Assembly (NCBI GenBank): GCA_900128395.1
Contig: LT649344.1
Coordinates: forward strand, 1 to 35,210
Length of the DNA: 35,210 nt
Source: Stramenopiles sp. TOSAG23-2
Lineage: Eukaryota; Sar
Direction of reading: 5' to 3'
Shown here: positions 19,310 through 28,734 of the stretch, one piece after another
How the letters are laid out: every line of letters begins with the position of its first letter
How positions within the stretch are numbered: the first letter of the stretch is position 1
Notes under the pieces: model-generated
Databases searched by the model: none
The model's input: only the letters and a program-made list of their open reading frames with translations
What the model was told of the DNA's origin: nothing
Made by a program: the position numbers and the translations under genes

Positions 19310-19561
19310 TATATACGAAAACCATATAATTGTACCCTGGTACAATTTATTCTCCGCCTTCCTATGATGCCCATTTTCCATCAGCTATTATGAGTAGTTG
19401 ATACTATCTATTTACCTTCATTGGTATTTTCGATTATGAGAATATCAACACACTTGTGTGAGATAGATTATTTCAGTTATTGTATTCTTTTGAAGAGTAG
19501 GAATTATCATGAGTAAATTAAAAATAAATTATGCGTAAATTAAATTATATACGAAAACCAT
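19310..19561 (+). repeat. R-family repeat, copy R4, flanked by 16-bp direct repeats
   Basis: The most complete copy (19326-19545). It carries CTATTTACCTTCATTGG, CACTTGTGTGAGATAGATT, CAGTTATTGTATTCTTTTG and GAATTATCATGAGTAAATTA. The same 16 bases, TATATACGAAAACCAT, lie at 19310-19325 and 19546-19561, consistent with a target-site duplication or a longer tandem event. The right end is A-rich. The rest of 19083-19310 is AT-rich. Confidence 0.7.
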
Positions 19562-19659
19562 CAATATATGATACTCGTATATAATTTTCTCTTATACTCT
19601 CATACGAAGGTATATTATACGTATATAAATAAATACGTTAAATTATAATTATATCATAC

Positions 19660-19972
19660 TCTTTCGTGTTAATATATGATACGCGCGTATTTTAAAATCA
19701 TTTTTTTTTAATATATTTCTACTCGTAAATTAAAGTAATATTTCTACTCGTGATTAGACCTATCATACTCTCAAATATGATACGCGCATTTTAATGGAGC
19801 GAAATTGCTCAAAAATCTCTGAGCGCTGTTTTTTAAAAATAATAGAAGCTGGAGAAATGATATTTCTACTCGTGATTAGACCTATCATACTCTCAAATAT
19901 GATACGCGCATTTTAATTTTTTATTTCTACTCGTGATTAGACCTATCATACTCTCAAAGGCACATAGTTTTT
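19660..19972. repeat. Degenerate repeat array with TACGCGCATTTTAA units
   Basis: The unit TTTCTACTCGTGATTAGACC through TATGATACGCGCATTTTAA is present at 19738-19793 and 19861-19916, and as a truncated copy at 19922-19959. A partial relative lies at about 19670-19700. The copies are interleaved with a duplicated gene tail at 19794-19859. Confidence 0.85.
19794..19859 (-). pseudogene. Duplicated 3' fragment of the neighbouring gene
   Basis: These 66 bp are identical to 19977-20042, the last 22 codons before the stop of the gene at 19973-20807. The fragment lacks the stop codon and any upstream coding sequence and is embedded between two copies of the 19738 unit, so it is a dead tail copy. Confidence 0.85.
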
Positions 19973-20807
19973 CTAAATGGAGCGAAATTGCTCAAAAATC
20001 TCTGAGCGCTGTTTTTTAAAAATAATAGAAGCTGGAGAAATGTTAAATACGCCTTGCATTTGCACAATGCGGCTAATAACTGTCTTTTTTTTCAGTGGTG
20101 TAAATACTTGCTTTTCTTCTTTACCGAAAATTACAGTTTCAGGATTTGTAGAAAAATATGAAAAATAGGCTTCTTCTTCATCAATATTTTTTGAGACTTC
20201 GGTTAGATCAATTGTTTCATCAATCTTAAGGTTCGTAATTATTGTTGGTGAAGATGTATTTTTGTCATCAGTTGTTCCCATGTTTAATTGCATCTCTTCT
20301 TCGCTGGTTTTGCTCTTCGTTTTATAGTTGGCATGTCTATAGCTTTGTCTAGATGTATAGTGCTGTTTTTGAGTACTATTATTAGTGTTATTTTCAATGC
20401 CTTTTCCGCTGTTATCATTGTAGTTATGAGAACTTCGTCTATGTGTCTTTTTTACATATTTTTTTCTTTTGTAAGTATCATTATATTTGCTGTTTTTGAG
20501 TACTATTATTAGTGTTATTTTCAATGCCTTTTCCGCTGTTATCATTGTAGTTATGAGAACTTCGTCTATGTGTCTTTTTTACATATTTTTTTCTTTTGTA
20601 AGTATCATTATATTTTTTTATACTGCTTAAGTTATCATGGTAGTTAATTTGGTTTGTGTTTTCATCGTTTGCACTGTCATTGCCGTTATATCCGGTCGTA
20701 TCATCTTTCTCGTTGCCGTTGCGCCGATGTTTACTATATCTTTTATAATGCCGATAACGGTGACGAGATGGTCTACTGTTATGTTTCCTTGAAACGCCTA
20801 ATACCAT
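19973..20807 (-). pseudogene. Unknown basic/acidic protein gene, frameshifted by tandem duplication
   Basis: Two overlapping minus-strand ORFs (20481-20807, ATG at 20805-20807; and 19973-20545) are halves of one gene. A 127-bp tandem duplication (not a multiple of 3) shifts the frame between them. Both ORFs contain the same internal stretch (NDTYKRKKYVKK and onward). With a single copy the gene would be one frame of about 235 codons. The protein is unrecognised: the N-terminal part is Arg/His/Lys-rich (possible nucleic-acid binding), the middle Asn-rich, the C-terminal part acidic then hydrophobic, ending EIFEQFRSI. It is the only gene in the window on the same strand as the next one (LRRC45). 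It may be intact if the duplication is an assembly error. Confidence 0.7.
20361..20614. repeat. Exact 127-bp tandem duplication inside a coding region
   Basis: Bases 20361-20487 recur exactly at 20488-20614. The length is 42 codons plus one base, so it frameshifts the minus-strand gene at 19973-20807. Confidence 0.95.
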
Positions 20808-21359
20808 AATAAATTGAAGTGTGTTTAATATTACAAAAGTTTCTTAAAAAGTAAGGAATATCTTGATTATGAATATGTTGATATATTTATATTTCCATAT
20901 GCTTTGTTTCTAATTTCTTTTCTTCTCTTTCTTTTAGAAAGATAGATAATAGCGGGCGTCAATAAATATGCAAAAAAAATATTAATTTATCGATATCCAG
21001 ATCATTATGCACATGCTAATGCATGCATGCACATATCACCTTTTGATCACATGGTTGCACACTGGCACACCAGGCACACATCAGCCAGGTGGACAGCTGC
21101 ACAGCCGGCTGGCCCTGTGGCTGGACACATCAGCTGGACAGAGGTACAACAGCAAATCATGGGGAAACGTCTCCCTCAAAATGATGCCGCGCAAAACGCT
21201 CATAAAAAAACAAAACACACAGCAGAGCGCAAAGAATGCCGGAATGCGGAATGCGAATCGAAGAATAATAAAATATATAGAAATCACGTAATAATCTCGT
21301 GCTATAAGATTTAATTTTTTTTTTTTTTTTTACTATTTACACACACACTTTCGTATATA
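20808..21359. other. Spacer with a GC-rich patch
   Basis: Bases about 21003-21260 are markedly GC-richer than the surrounding DNA, with repeated ACACATCAGC and CAGCTG/CTGGAC blocks. Overlapping ORFs on both strands there (for example 21007-21291) show no protein-like character. A 17-base T run follows near 21315. It may be an old mobile-element fragment. No function is recognised. Confidence 0.45.
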
Positions 21360-21605
21360 TATATAGTACATTATGATGTGATGCATATTTTACACAAATA
21401 TTCACCCTCTTCTCCTGTTACTTTGCCATACTATCATTAAAAACTTTTCTAATTTCATTAATAACTTTAACTTCAATATTGCTATATAGTACATTATGAT
21501 GTGATGCATATTTTACACAAATATTCACCCTCTTCTCCTGTTACTTTGCCATACTATCATTAAAAACTTTTCTAATTTCATTAATAACTTTAACTTCAAT
21601 ATTGC
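21360..21605. repeat. Exact 123-bp tandem duplication of the LRRC45 3' end
   Basis: Bases 21360-21482 recur exactly at 21483-21605. The right copy contains the last 21 codons, stop and early 3' flank of the LRRC45 gene. The left copy is a downstream duplicate and does not alter the frame. Confidence 0.95.
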
Positions 21606-23613
21606 CGACATGTTCATTACGCTTATTGGTTAGATTTGTTATATCACTTTCTTTTTGTTTCAACATTCCTTCTAATTCTGTTATACGTTCAATTTTTGTA
21701 TTTATAATATCTAATTGAGTTTTTCTTTCTAATCCATTTTTATGGTTTATTTCTTCTATATCTTTTTTCCCTTTTTCACTAGTTTCGTTTAATCTTCGGT
21801 TCAAATTTTCCTTATCAGTATACAGCTCTTGTATATTTTTTTCCAACATATCAATTTTTTCTAAGAAGTTTCTTTCCTTTTCCATCGCATCATATAACAG
21901 AGTTTTATTTTGCTTACCATTATCCATCTCCTCTGTCAAAGCTTCCTGTAAATTAGCCAATTGCTCTGCTGCTCGTCCTTGGCCATCAGCAAAACGCTTG
22001 GAATCTTCGCTATTTTTATTTTGCAACCTTTCATGGGCTACTTCAACGGCTTTTAATTGAGCTTCCAATTGCTCAAGTGTTGATTTTGTTTTTGCTTCAA
22101 CTTCTTCCCTGATTCTAATTTGCATTAACTCTAACTCTTTTTGATGTTGTAATCGCTCATTCATATAATTAGTAGTCGCTTCTTGCAGCTTCTTGTTTAA
22201 ATTATCATGCATTTCTGCCATTTTTTTGCGGCGGTCTTCAGCATGTGCACGGCCATCCTCTGCAATTTTTAATTGTATGCGCATCGCTTCCCGTTCATCA
22301 CTACGTGCAGCTTTCACGGCTTTTTCTTTACTTTCTTCAACAGCTAATAATACGCTTTGATTTTTACTAATTTCAGCATGTAGTTCTTCTAATTGCTTTT
22401 CCAACGATTCACGTACAGTTTGATTACGAGCAATTTCAGCATTTGCGTCTTTTAAATTATTTTCAGCGTGTCGTGCAGCTTCTCGCAGCTCAACGGTGTT
22501 TTTTTTTGAATTTAACTCATAATTCGTAATCGTTTCTTTTTCTTTTCTTAACTGTTCTTCCGCGTCTTTTAATTTTTCACTAATCAATTTAATGTGTCCT
22601 TCATATTTTTCTATCGTATCTTTATGCTCAATTTTCTCTTTCTCTAAAGAGCTAACCATTTTTTCTAAATGACTTTTACATCTTGTATGCGCTCGTACCT
22701 CTGTATCGTATTTTGTTCCGATCTCCCTTGTTTCTGCCCTAGAGATCCTCAAACGATCCTCCAATGTTCGTATGCATAATATTGCACCTTGTAAGCTATG
22801 TGGAACCGCCATTTCAATTTCACGCCTTTCTTGTGATAATGATTGGTTGTAAGAACGTTGCTGTAATTTATTAGTCTTTACCACATTCTTAGTATCAACT
22901 TTTTCTTCCATCGTGATATCTAGTTTATTTTCAGCAGATAGCACATTTTGGTCATCTTCAGAAGTTATGCTTTTATCATCTTCTTCATTTTCAGAAACTT
23001 TATTACTATCATTTAAGCGATTTCTTGACAGGGCATTATGAATTTTACTGAGAGACTCTTCTGTTGCTCCATTACCACTTATTTCTAAATTCAACAAAGT
23101 TTTATTATCGTCTAACGCCGATGCTAAAGCTCTTGAACCAGAGGTTCCCATTCCATTCCATCTAAGATCAACGCGCAATAACGACGTGTTTGTCCGCAAT
23201 GCACTTGCTATGGAAACAGCACCATCTGAACCTATACGATTGTTCCTTAAATCTAAATTATTTAAACTTTTATGACGTGAAATAGCATTAGATAGCGCTC
23301 GTATACCATCTGGAAAGACACCGCAGCTATTCCATTCCATGGACAAAGTACGCAAATTATCAGTCTCGTTAATTGCGTTCGCTATAAGTACAACTGCGTC
23401 TCCCCGCAATTGGTTACCACGCAAATCCAAAGATGTCAATTTTTTATTTTTACGTATATGTTGTGCTAAAATTCGAACGTCTTTTATTGATAAACAACAG
23501 TCAGCCAAGACAACAGAATCTGAGCCTGCTTTTTCCAACGCTTTCAGTGTTTGTTCAACACGTACTCCACTACCTCTCAATTTCGTTGTAGTTGAAGTTG
23601 ATAATACCGACAT
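21541..23613 (-). CDS. LRRC45: LRRC45 orthologue (centrosome linker-type protein)
   Basis: A 690-aa protein, close to the roughly 670 aa of animal LRRC45. ATG start. Residues about 30-195 hold ribonuclease-inhibitor-type leucine-rich repeats: LTSLDLRGNQL (59), LRTLSMEWNSCG (87), LNNLDLRNNRIGSDGA (117), LLRVDLRWNGMG (145) and LLNLEISGNG (173). The EWNS / DLRNN / DLRWN series matches LRRC45 closely. Residues about 265-670 are one long coiled coil. In animals LRRC45 is a centrosome linker component that also acts in cilium formation. A basal-body role here is inferred. The 3' end is duplicated downstream. It is divergent from the gene at 24424. Confidence 0.88.
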   Translation of the reverse strand: MSVLSTSTTTKLRGSGVRVEQTLKALEKAGSDSVVLADCCLSIKDVRILAQHIRKNKKLTSLDLRGNQLRGDAVVLIANAINETDNLRTLSMEWNSCGVFPDGIRALSNAISRHKSLNNLDLRNNRIGSDGAVSIASALRTNTSLLRVDLRWNGMGTSGSRALASALDDNKTLLNLEISGNGATEESLSKIHNALSRNRLNDSNKVSENEEDDKSITSEDDQNVLSAENKLDITMEEKVDTKNVVKTNKLQQRSYNQSLSQERREIEMAVPHSLQGAILCIRTLEDRLRISRAETREIGTKYDTEVRAHTRCKSHLEKMVSSLEKEKIEHKDTIEKYEGHIKLISEKLKDAEEQLRKEKETITNYELNSKKNTVELREAARHAENNLKDANAEIARNQTVRESLEKQLEELHAEISKNQSVLLAVEESKEKAVKAARSDEREAMRIQLKIAEDGRAHAEDRRKKMAEMHDNLNKKLQEATTNYMNERLQHQKELELMQIRIREEVEAKTKSTLEQLEAQLKAVEVAHERLQNKNSEDSKRFADGQGRAAEQLANLQEALTEEMDNGKQNKTLLYDAMEKERNFLEKIDMLEKNIQELYTDKENLNRRLNETSEKGKKDIEEINHKNGLERKTQLDIINTKIERITELEGMLKQKESDITNLTNKRNEHVGNIEVKVINEIRKVFNDSMAK

Positions 23614-24423
23614 GATCCTCCTGTTTCTATAAATATCCGTATTTACCTTCCTTTTTCTTTTGCTTTAAAGATGGAAGCAAATTGTTATTACGTATAATCA
23701 CTTAATTTTGAAAAATAGTTTGTATGCATTTGTAACATTATAATGTTGTTATTTAATATTTAAATATATAATTCCAAATAATAATTTCAATAATAAATAA
23801 TAATTGCAGCACAACAATTATAATAATATAATAAGCTACCACCAGGTTTAGGTGGTAGCCCCAATGCCCCAATACAACGCAGGTTAAGGTATACTGTAGT
23901 ATGGCATAACCAACGTTCAGAAAAAAATAATTTTTTCGTCTCTAGTGTCGCACCTTCACTTGCTGTCGTCTATTATTATACTAAAGTAAATAGAGCCTAG
24001 CTGTAAGGCTAGTCTACCGTCTGTCGTCTCCTATATGATGTGGGCTGGCCCAGCTGGTGGGCTGTGGTGGGCAACATAAACAGCAGACTTCTTTTTTCCT
24101 ATTGGATGTATTCCAGTATTCCAGCAGTAGTATTATATCTCGAATAGTAGAGTAGCAGCACAGTATTAATAATAGTAATAAGTAAAATTGTGTATAATAA
24201 ATAATAATTGCTTTTACTACTTTAACTTTACTTTAACTTTAACATTAACAGTTAATAAATGTATTCATACATAATTGTAAAAGCTATAATTATTGTGTTG
24301 TTAAGTCTAAAATTAGCATCTGTCTGTCGCTTCAGCCAGTTGGTTTTTTTCATAGCAGTATAAACAATTTAATATAAGCTAAAAATATATTTAACAGCAA
24401 TTTAAGAAGACGAAGATTGAAGC
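23614..24423. other. Divergent spacer, no recognised element
   Basis: About 0.8 kb between two outward genes. A GC-richer patch (about 24003-24090) contains GGGCTGGCCCAGCTGG. CTTTAACTTT repeats lie near 24220-24250. No tRNA, other RNA gene or clear promoter motif is seen. Confidence 0.4.
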
Positions 24424-26391
24424 ATGTCATCTGATGAAAACTACTCAGAGGACGATTTCGAAGATGATTTTGAGGATTTAACGGAAACTGGAACACCAGC
24501 TAACGCTGACGAACTAGAGGAGACTGCGGAGGATATGCTAGAGGACAGCAATCAATTAAATGATGCAACTACAAAGAATGAAAATGTTGTGCACGTATGT
24601 GCTGATGGTGGTGGGGAAATCACGTCTACCGTTGTTCAGCAACCAACAGACCCACTACAATTGACTACTGTAACCAAATCACCGATGTCAAGGCAAAAAC
24701 GATGGTCCGACGTATGTAACGCTTCTAATAATGATAAAAATGATATTAATAATGCCTCTATACCGAAAATAAGTATTCCACCGCCATTACCAAAAAATAA
24801 TGATAATACAAGTCTAGCTATAAAAGAGCATAGAAAAAAAATTGAAAGTGAAAACAAGAAAAAGCGTAACAAACTCAAGAGTACCTATGAAAAAAATGTA
24901 AAAAATAAAGTCGATCATGTTGTAAAGTTACAGATAACGCCGCGAACGGCAAGCGAGAACTACAGAATGCCATATGCTAATAATCTTAAGAAAAACCAGA
25001 AGAAAAAAGTTAACAGTATTATAAAGAATCAAGTGCACAATCAAAAAAAAAATAAACATAGCAATATAAATGATACATCTACACAAAGCCCATCGATAGA
25101 AAGAGAGAAACAAAGACATTTAAAAAAAATATCTAAAGTGGCTGAAAAAAAGAGAAAAGAAAAACGCAAGAAACAACGCAAGAAATTGATTGATAGAATC
25201 AAAAATAGAAACAGATTAAATCACCCCTCTTCATATGGCCGCGGTAATAATAAATCGCGGAACGGATCAGTATCATTAAATGCATTTTTAGCAATGAAAG
25301 CTTCCCCTTCTTTACCAACATTTAATTTGCCGAAACACCAAGTTAAAAAGAACAATATTGCAACATATGCATCAGCGGTTCCTAGTCCAATTAGGGCCAA
25401 GACAATGCCTAGTCCATCTATAATGACTGCTATTCCAAATGCAGTATGGCAAATCCATGCAAAATTAAACAAAAAAGAGTTGCATTTAAAGGCAAAAGAG
25501 AGGGCTTTGCAAGCATGTGAAGATGCGTTGGTTGCTAGGGAAAAAGCTATTACAATACGCGAAAATGCAATTGAACAAAAAATTTTAAATTTGGGTCTTC
25601 ATGAATATGATCCTGAAAATATTGATTCTAATGCGCAGTCGTCTAAAAACAGCTATAATTTTGGAAATAAACAGAAAGTGAAAGGTAATTTATTACCATC
25701 ATTTGCGTCAAACACAAGATGCCCAAGAAGTTTAGGTATCGATGACAATGAAAGTACAGACGTTAAAAATGAATGTATTAGCAGTGATGATGATACAGAT
25801 ACAACTAATGCCCATATTAATGAAAAAAATGATTATATTGAGACAGAACCGTGTGAAAACAATACAAAAAACATGGAACCGGAATCAATGTCGTCTCAAT
25901 TATTGAATTTATTTAAAGGCGCAACAAAGGCGAAAAAAGACAATGGTAGAAATGATTGTCAAGAATGGTGTGATACAGTCGATAAAACTGCATATTTCAA
26001 GAAAAATGATAATAATCTGGGATACTTATCAAATAACAACGATCCAACGACACCTTCAACACCATACGATAACAACGTTGTTATTGGCGATGACGATGAT
26101 TCTCTAGAAAGGATACAAACAAATGATGGTGGTACTGATCGGGTAAATAATAGTGAAAATATAATTCCACCTAACGGTTTTCTACCGTCATTAAACAAAA
26201 AAAAACATACCATAGAAAAAAGAAAAAAACTGAAAAAACTTTGTAGAAGCAAAAAAATCACTAATAGAAACGGGCTCAAAGGTTCTGCTACCAATATTTC
26301 TCCAAAGTATTATCATAACAGAAGTAATAACCGGAAAATATATAGTGGATTGTATAGTGTAGCTCGACCATCAATAAGTAAATTTCTATGA
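24424..26391 (+). CDS. Unknown charged protein with central coiled coil, 655 aa
   Basis: Not recognised. ATG start after an A-rich leader. The N-terminus is acidic (EDDFEDDFEDL, residues 9-19), an opening often seen in microtubule or cilium-associated proteins but not diagnostic. Residues about 135-275 are extremely basic (many KKRK and KKQRKK runs). A short helical segment (about 345-392) with KAKERALQACEDALVAREKA looks like a coiled coil. The rest is Asn/Asp-rich and disordered, with a basic C-terminus (KKKHTIEKRKKLKK, about 599-612). No membrane segment. Nucleic-acid or microtubule binding would fit the charge pattern but is inference. The last 17 codons are duplicated downstream. Confidence 0.75.
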   Translation: MSSDENYSEDDFEDDFEDLTETGTPANADELEETAEDMLEDSNQLNDATTKNENVVHVCADGGGEITSTVVQQPTDPLQLTTVTKSPMSRQKRWSDVCNASNNDKNDINNASIPKISIPPPLPKNNDNTSLAIKEHRKKIESENKKKRNKLKSTYEKNVKNKVDHVVKLQITPRTASENYRMPYANNLKKNQKKKVNSIIKNQVHNQKKNKHSNINDTSTQSPSIEREKQRHLKKISKVAEKKRKEKRKKQRKKLIDRIKNRNRLNHPSSYGRGNNKSRNGSVSLNAFLAMKASPSLPTFNLPKHQVKKNNIATYASAVPSPIRAKTMPSPSIMTAIPNAVWQIHAKLNKKELHLKAKERALQACEDALVAREKAITIRENAIEQKILNLGLHEYDPENIDSNAQSSKNSYNFGNKQKVKGNLLPSFASNTRCPRSLGIDDNESTDVKNECISSDDDTDTTNAHINEKNDYIETEPCENNTKNMEPESMSSQLLNLFKGATKAKKDNGRNDCQEWCDTVDKTAYFKKNDNNLGYLSNNNDPTTPSTPYDNNVVIGDDDDSLERIQTNDGGTDRVNNSENIIPPNGFLPSLNKKKHTIEKRKKLKKLCRSKKITNRNGLKGSATNISPKYYHNRSNNRKIYSGLYSVARPSISKFL

Positions 26392-26607
26392 TATGACATA
26401 CTATATTAAACTAAATTATATTTTTTATTAATTATATGTGTTTTTCTCTTTTACTCATTAAATATTATAAATAATATAGTGGATTGTATAGTGTAGCTCG
26501 ACCATCAATAAGTAAATTTCTATGATATGACATACTATATTAAACTAAATTATATTTTTTATTAATTATATGTGTTTTTCTCTTTTACTCATTAAATATT
26601 ATAAATA
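26340..26607. repeat. Exact 134-bp tandem duplication of a gene 3' end
   Basis: Bases 26340-26473 recur exactly at 26474-26607. The left copy includes the last codons and TGA of the gene at 24424-26391; the right copy lies in its 3' flank. Confidence 0.95.
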
Positions 26608-26671
26608 TTTTAATATAATATATGATATAATTAATAAAGTTTACGCATAAGTTACGACTCGTACGTATTTT

Positions 26672-26960
26672 TTAATTTACTCAATAATAATTCCTACTCT
26701 TCAAAAGAATATACAATAATTGTAATTAATCTACGAGTATCTCACACTAGTGTGTTGATATACCCGTAAATATTAATTTAATTAATATGTGCATAAACTT
26801 ATTTATTAATTTACTCATGATAATTCCTACTCTCCAGAAAGAATACAATAACTGAATATCTATTTGCCTCCATTGGTTTTCTCTTTTACGAGGGTGTTGA
26901 CACACTAGTGTGAGATAGATTATTGCCTTCAGTTATGATACATTATTCTTTTGGGTCTAG
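26672..26960. repeat. R-family repeats, two rearranged copies (R5)
   Basis: About 26672-26770 is a reverse-oriented copy (AATTTACTC, AATAATTCCTACTCTTC, CACACTAGTGTG). About 26795-26960 begins in reverse orientation (TTTACTCATGATAATTCC) and then switches to forward orientation (CTATTTGCCTCCATTGG, CACACTAGTGTGAGATAGATT), forming a foldback. It lies in the convergent spacer 5' of base 27013. Confidence 0.7.
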
Positions 26961-27012
26961 TACTTCGTACGAACGTGATATGAGATATATTAAAATATAA
27001 TATATACAATCC

Positions 27013-28734
27013 TTACGTGCCACCGAATCCCGGATTTCTAATAATTTTTTCTCCTTGGCCATCCAGTCTCCAGGCAACAATTTCCCCATAATCATCAACA
27101 GACCATGCATGGCAATTTGGTTCCACAACAATATCATTCACAGTCCCAGAACAACCATCTAAAGATTTCAATATCTCGCCATATGAACTATCCCATATTA
27201 TCATCTTATTATCCTTCATACCAGTAACTAAAGGGCCATTGTTGTACGGGCCGAAGCTTATGGATACAATTTCTGAATTTGTTGGTTTAAAATCCAACCG
27301 TTTTTCTGGAACTTTACCTTTTTTTGCCCGTACAAACCACTTCTGTATGCAATATTCGTCTCGCTTATTTTGCCCAGCAATAAACATAAATGGTGGGAAA
27401 TGTGGTCTCATGCCACGTTTCTTATTTTTATCTTTATCATTGCCATTGGTACTGCCACGCTTGCTTGATCTTCTACCACCATTTTCTTTGGGTGCTTCTA
27501 ACTTATGATGACCATGACTTGGTGCATACCAACTTGCTCCAACATCTGGTGTTTGACCCAATAATATATGGCTAACTGTTCTCATGTTAGGTAAAATAAT
27601 ATTTTTATGCAATATGTCTATCCTATTTTCTTTCACGAACCATATACGTATGGACAATAATCCAGATTTTTCCCTACCAGCAGAATATAAATGTACAGAA
27701 TCGGCACCACAAACGCATTTTAAATATTCAATTGCTTGTTCAGATTCATGAGCTAATTTTTGTAATTTCATTTCGTTAAAGTTGGGCGATGCGTAATTAG
27801 ATGCACCTTTAAATCCTCTGTTTTTTTTTCTATTCCGAGATACCCGACGCCATTCAATATCATGCCAATTTTCCCAATAAAATCCACGTATTGTACCTGC
27901 ATTATCCCCTATAAACATATATTGCCTCAATGTTGTGAATGCGGTAATCTCCGTTGGATGTTCAATTTCTAACACTTCTCGTAATTCTCTTTTAGCATGT
28001 AAAACATTGCTATTACTCTTGCTATTTTCATTCCCCTCGCTATTGTTGGTGTCTCGTCGACTTGTCGGAGATGCCCCCATAACATCTTGATATGTCCTTG
28101 GTTTTGGAAATATTTGCCACACTTTTATGCCGTAAGTCATAGTGCCTTTTTCCAACCCTTGGCCAAAGGAATTAAGCACAAAGTTTTTTAAATACGATAG
28201 TGTACTAGCTAAATATCGCGGTTGGGAGCTATCTAAAAATTCGATTGAATTGACAAAAATTATCTTACTAGTTGAAGCTTCGACTTTTCCACCATGACCG
28301 TCTGTCGCGCGTCCAATTTCGGTTAATGATGGGCAATGTACTGCCACTTCTAACTTTGGTGTGGCAGCACCGAAATTTTTACGCTGCTTCATATTATTAT
28401 TAATTCCTCCCATATTATTTTTCCCGTTTAATAGACCACGGTCCGCCCGGTGCAGTTCCCAAACATTGATTTCATACTTTTGCAACAAGCCTTCTCCTAC
28501 TTCATGTAAAGTTGCAATTAGCTTTTTTGTTGAACTCAAACCTAATAATTTACCACCTGGAGCGTATGCTCTTGACAATGCTATAATTTCTTCCCATTCC
28601 GTATAGGCAACTTTAATAGCTCGACCTGGACGTCGCAATTTACTAACAACATATGTAGATTCGAAATCGTTCAAGTCGTAATCATAATCTGAGCGACGTT
28701 GGTTACAACAAGCAGTGGCTCCAACGTTTCCCAT
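27013..28734 (-). CDS. WD40-repeat-like protein with N-terminal MG...CC motif, 573 aa
   Basis: ATG start. The N-terminus MGNVGATACC has Gly2 and Cys9/Cys10, an arrangement typical of dually acylated membrane-anchored proteins, although residue 6 is Ala rather than the usual Ser/Thr of a myristoylation signal. The C-terminal half shows WD40-like blades: FIGDNAGTIRGFYWE (about 276), LLSIRIWFV (about 360), the IAGQNKRDEYCIQKWF block (about 460), LVTGMKDNKMIIWD (about 509) and DDYGEIVAWRLDG (about 547), with a Lys/Arg-rich insert (about 425-450). The N-terminal half also looks like propeller blades. A membrane-tethered scaffold is inferred. I cannot name the orthologue. Confidence 0.72.
   Translation of the reverse strand: MGNVGATACCNQRRSDYDYDLNDFESTYVVSKLRRPGRAIKVAYTEWEEIIALSRAYAPGGKLLGLSSTKKLIATLHEVGEGLLQKYEINVWELHRADRGLLNGKNNMGGINNNMKQRKNFGAATPKLEVAVHCPSLTEIGRATDGHGGKVEASTSKIIFVNSIEFLDSSQPRYLASTLSYLKNFVLNSFGQGLEKGTMTYGIKVWQIFPKPRTYQDVMGASPTSRRDTNNSEGNENSKSNSNVLHAKRELREVLEIEHPTEITAFTTLRQYMFIGDNAGTIRGFYWENWHDIEWRRVSRNRKKNRGFKGASNYASPNFNEMKLQKLAHESEQAIEYLKCVCGADSVHLYSAGREKSGLLSIRIWFVKENRIDILHKNIILPNMRTVSHILLGQTPDVGASWYAPSHGHHKLEAPKENGGRRSSKRGSTNGNDKDKNKKRGMRPHFPPFMFIAGQNKRDEYCIQKWFVRAKKGKVPEKRLDFKPTNSEIVSISFGPYNNGPLVTGMKDNKMIIWDSSYGEILKSLDGCSGTVNDIVVEPNCHAWSVDDYGEIVAWRLDGQGEKIIRNPGFGGT

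Noticed and set aside
19973-20807. An intron joining the two ORFs
   Set aside because: The sequence between the frames is an exact tandem duplicate of coding sequence. A 127-bp duplication explains the frameshift without splicing.
21007-21314. Overlapping plus- and minus-strand ORFs in the GC-rich patch
   Set aside because: Open frames on both strands follow from local composition. No domains and no conserved start.
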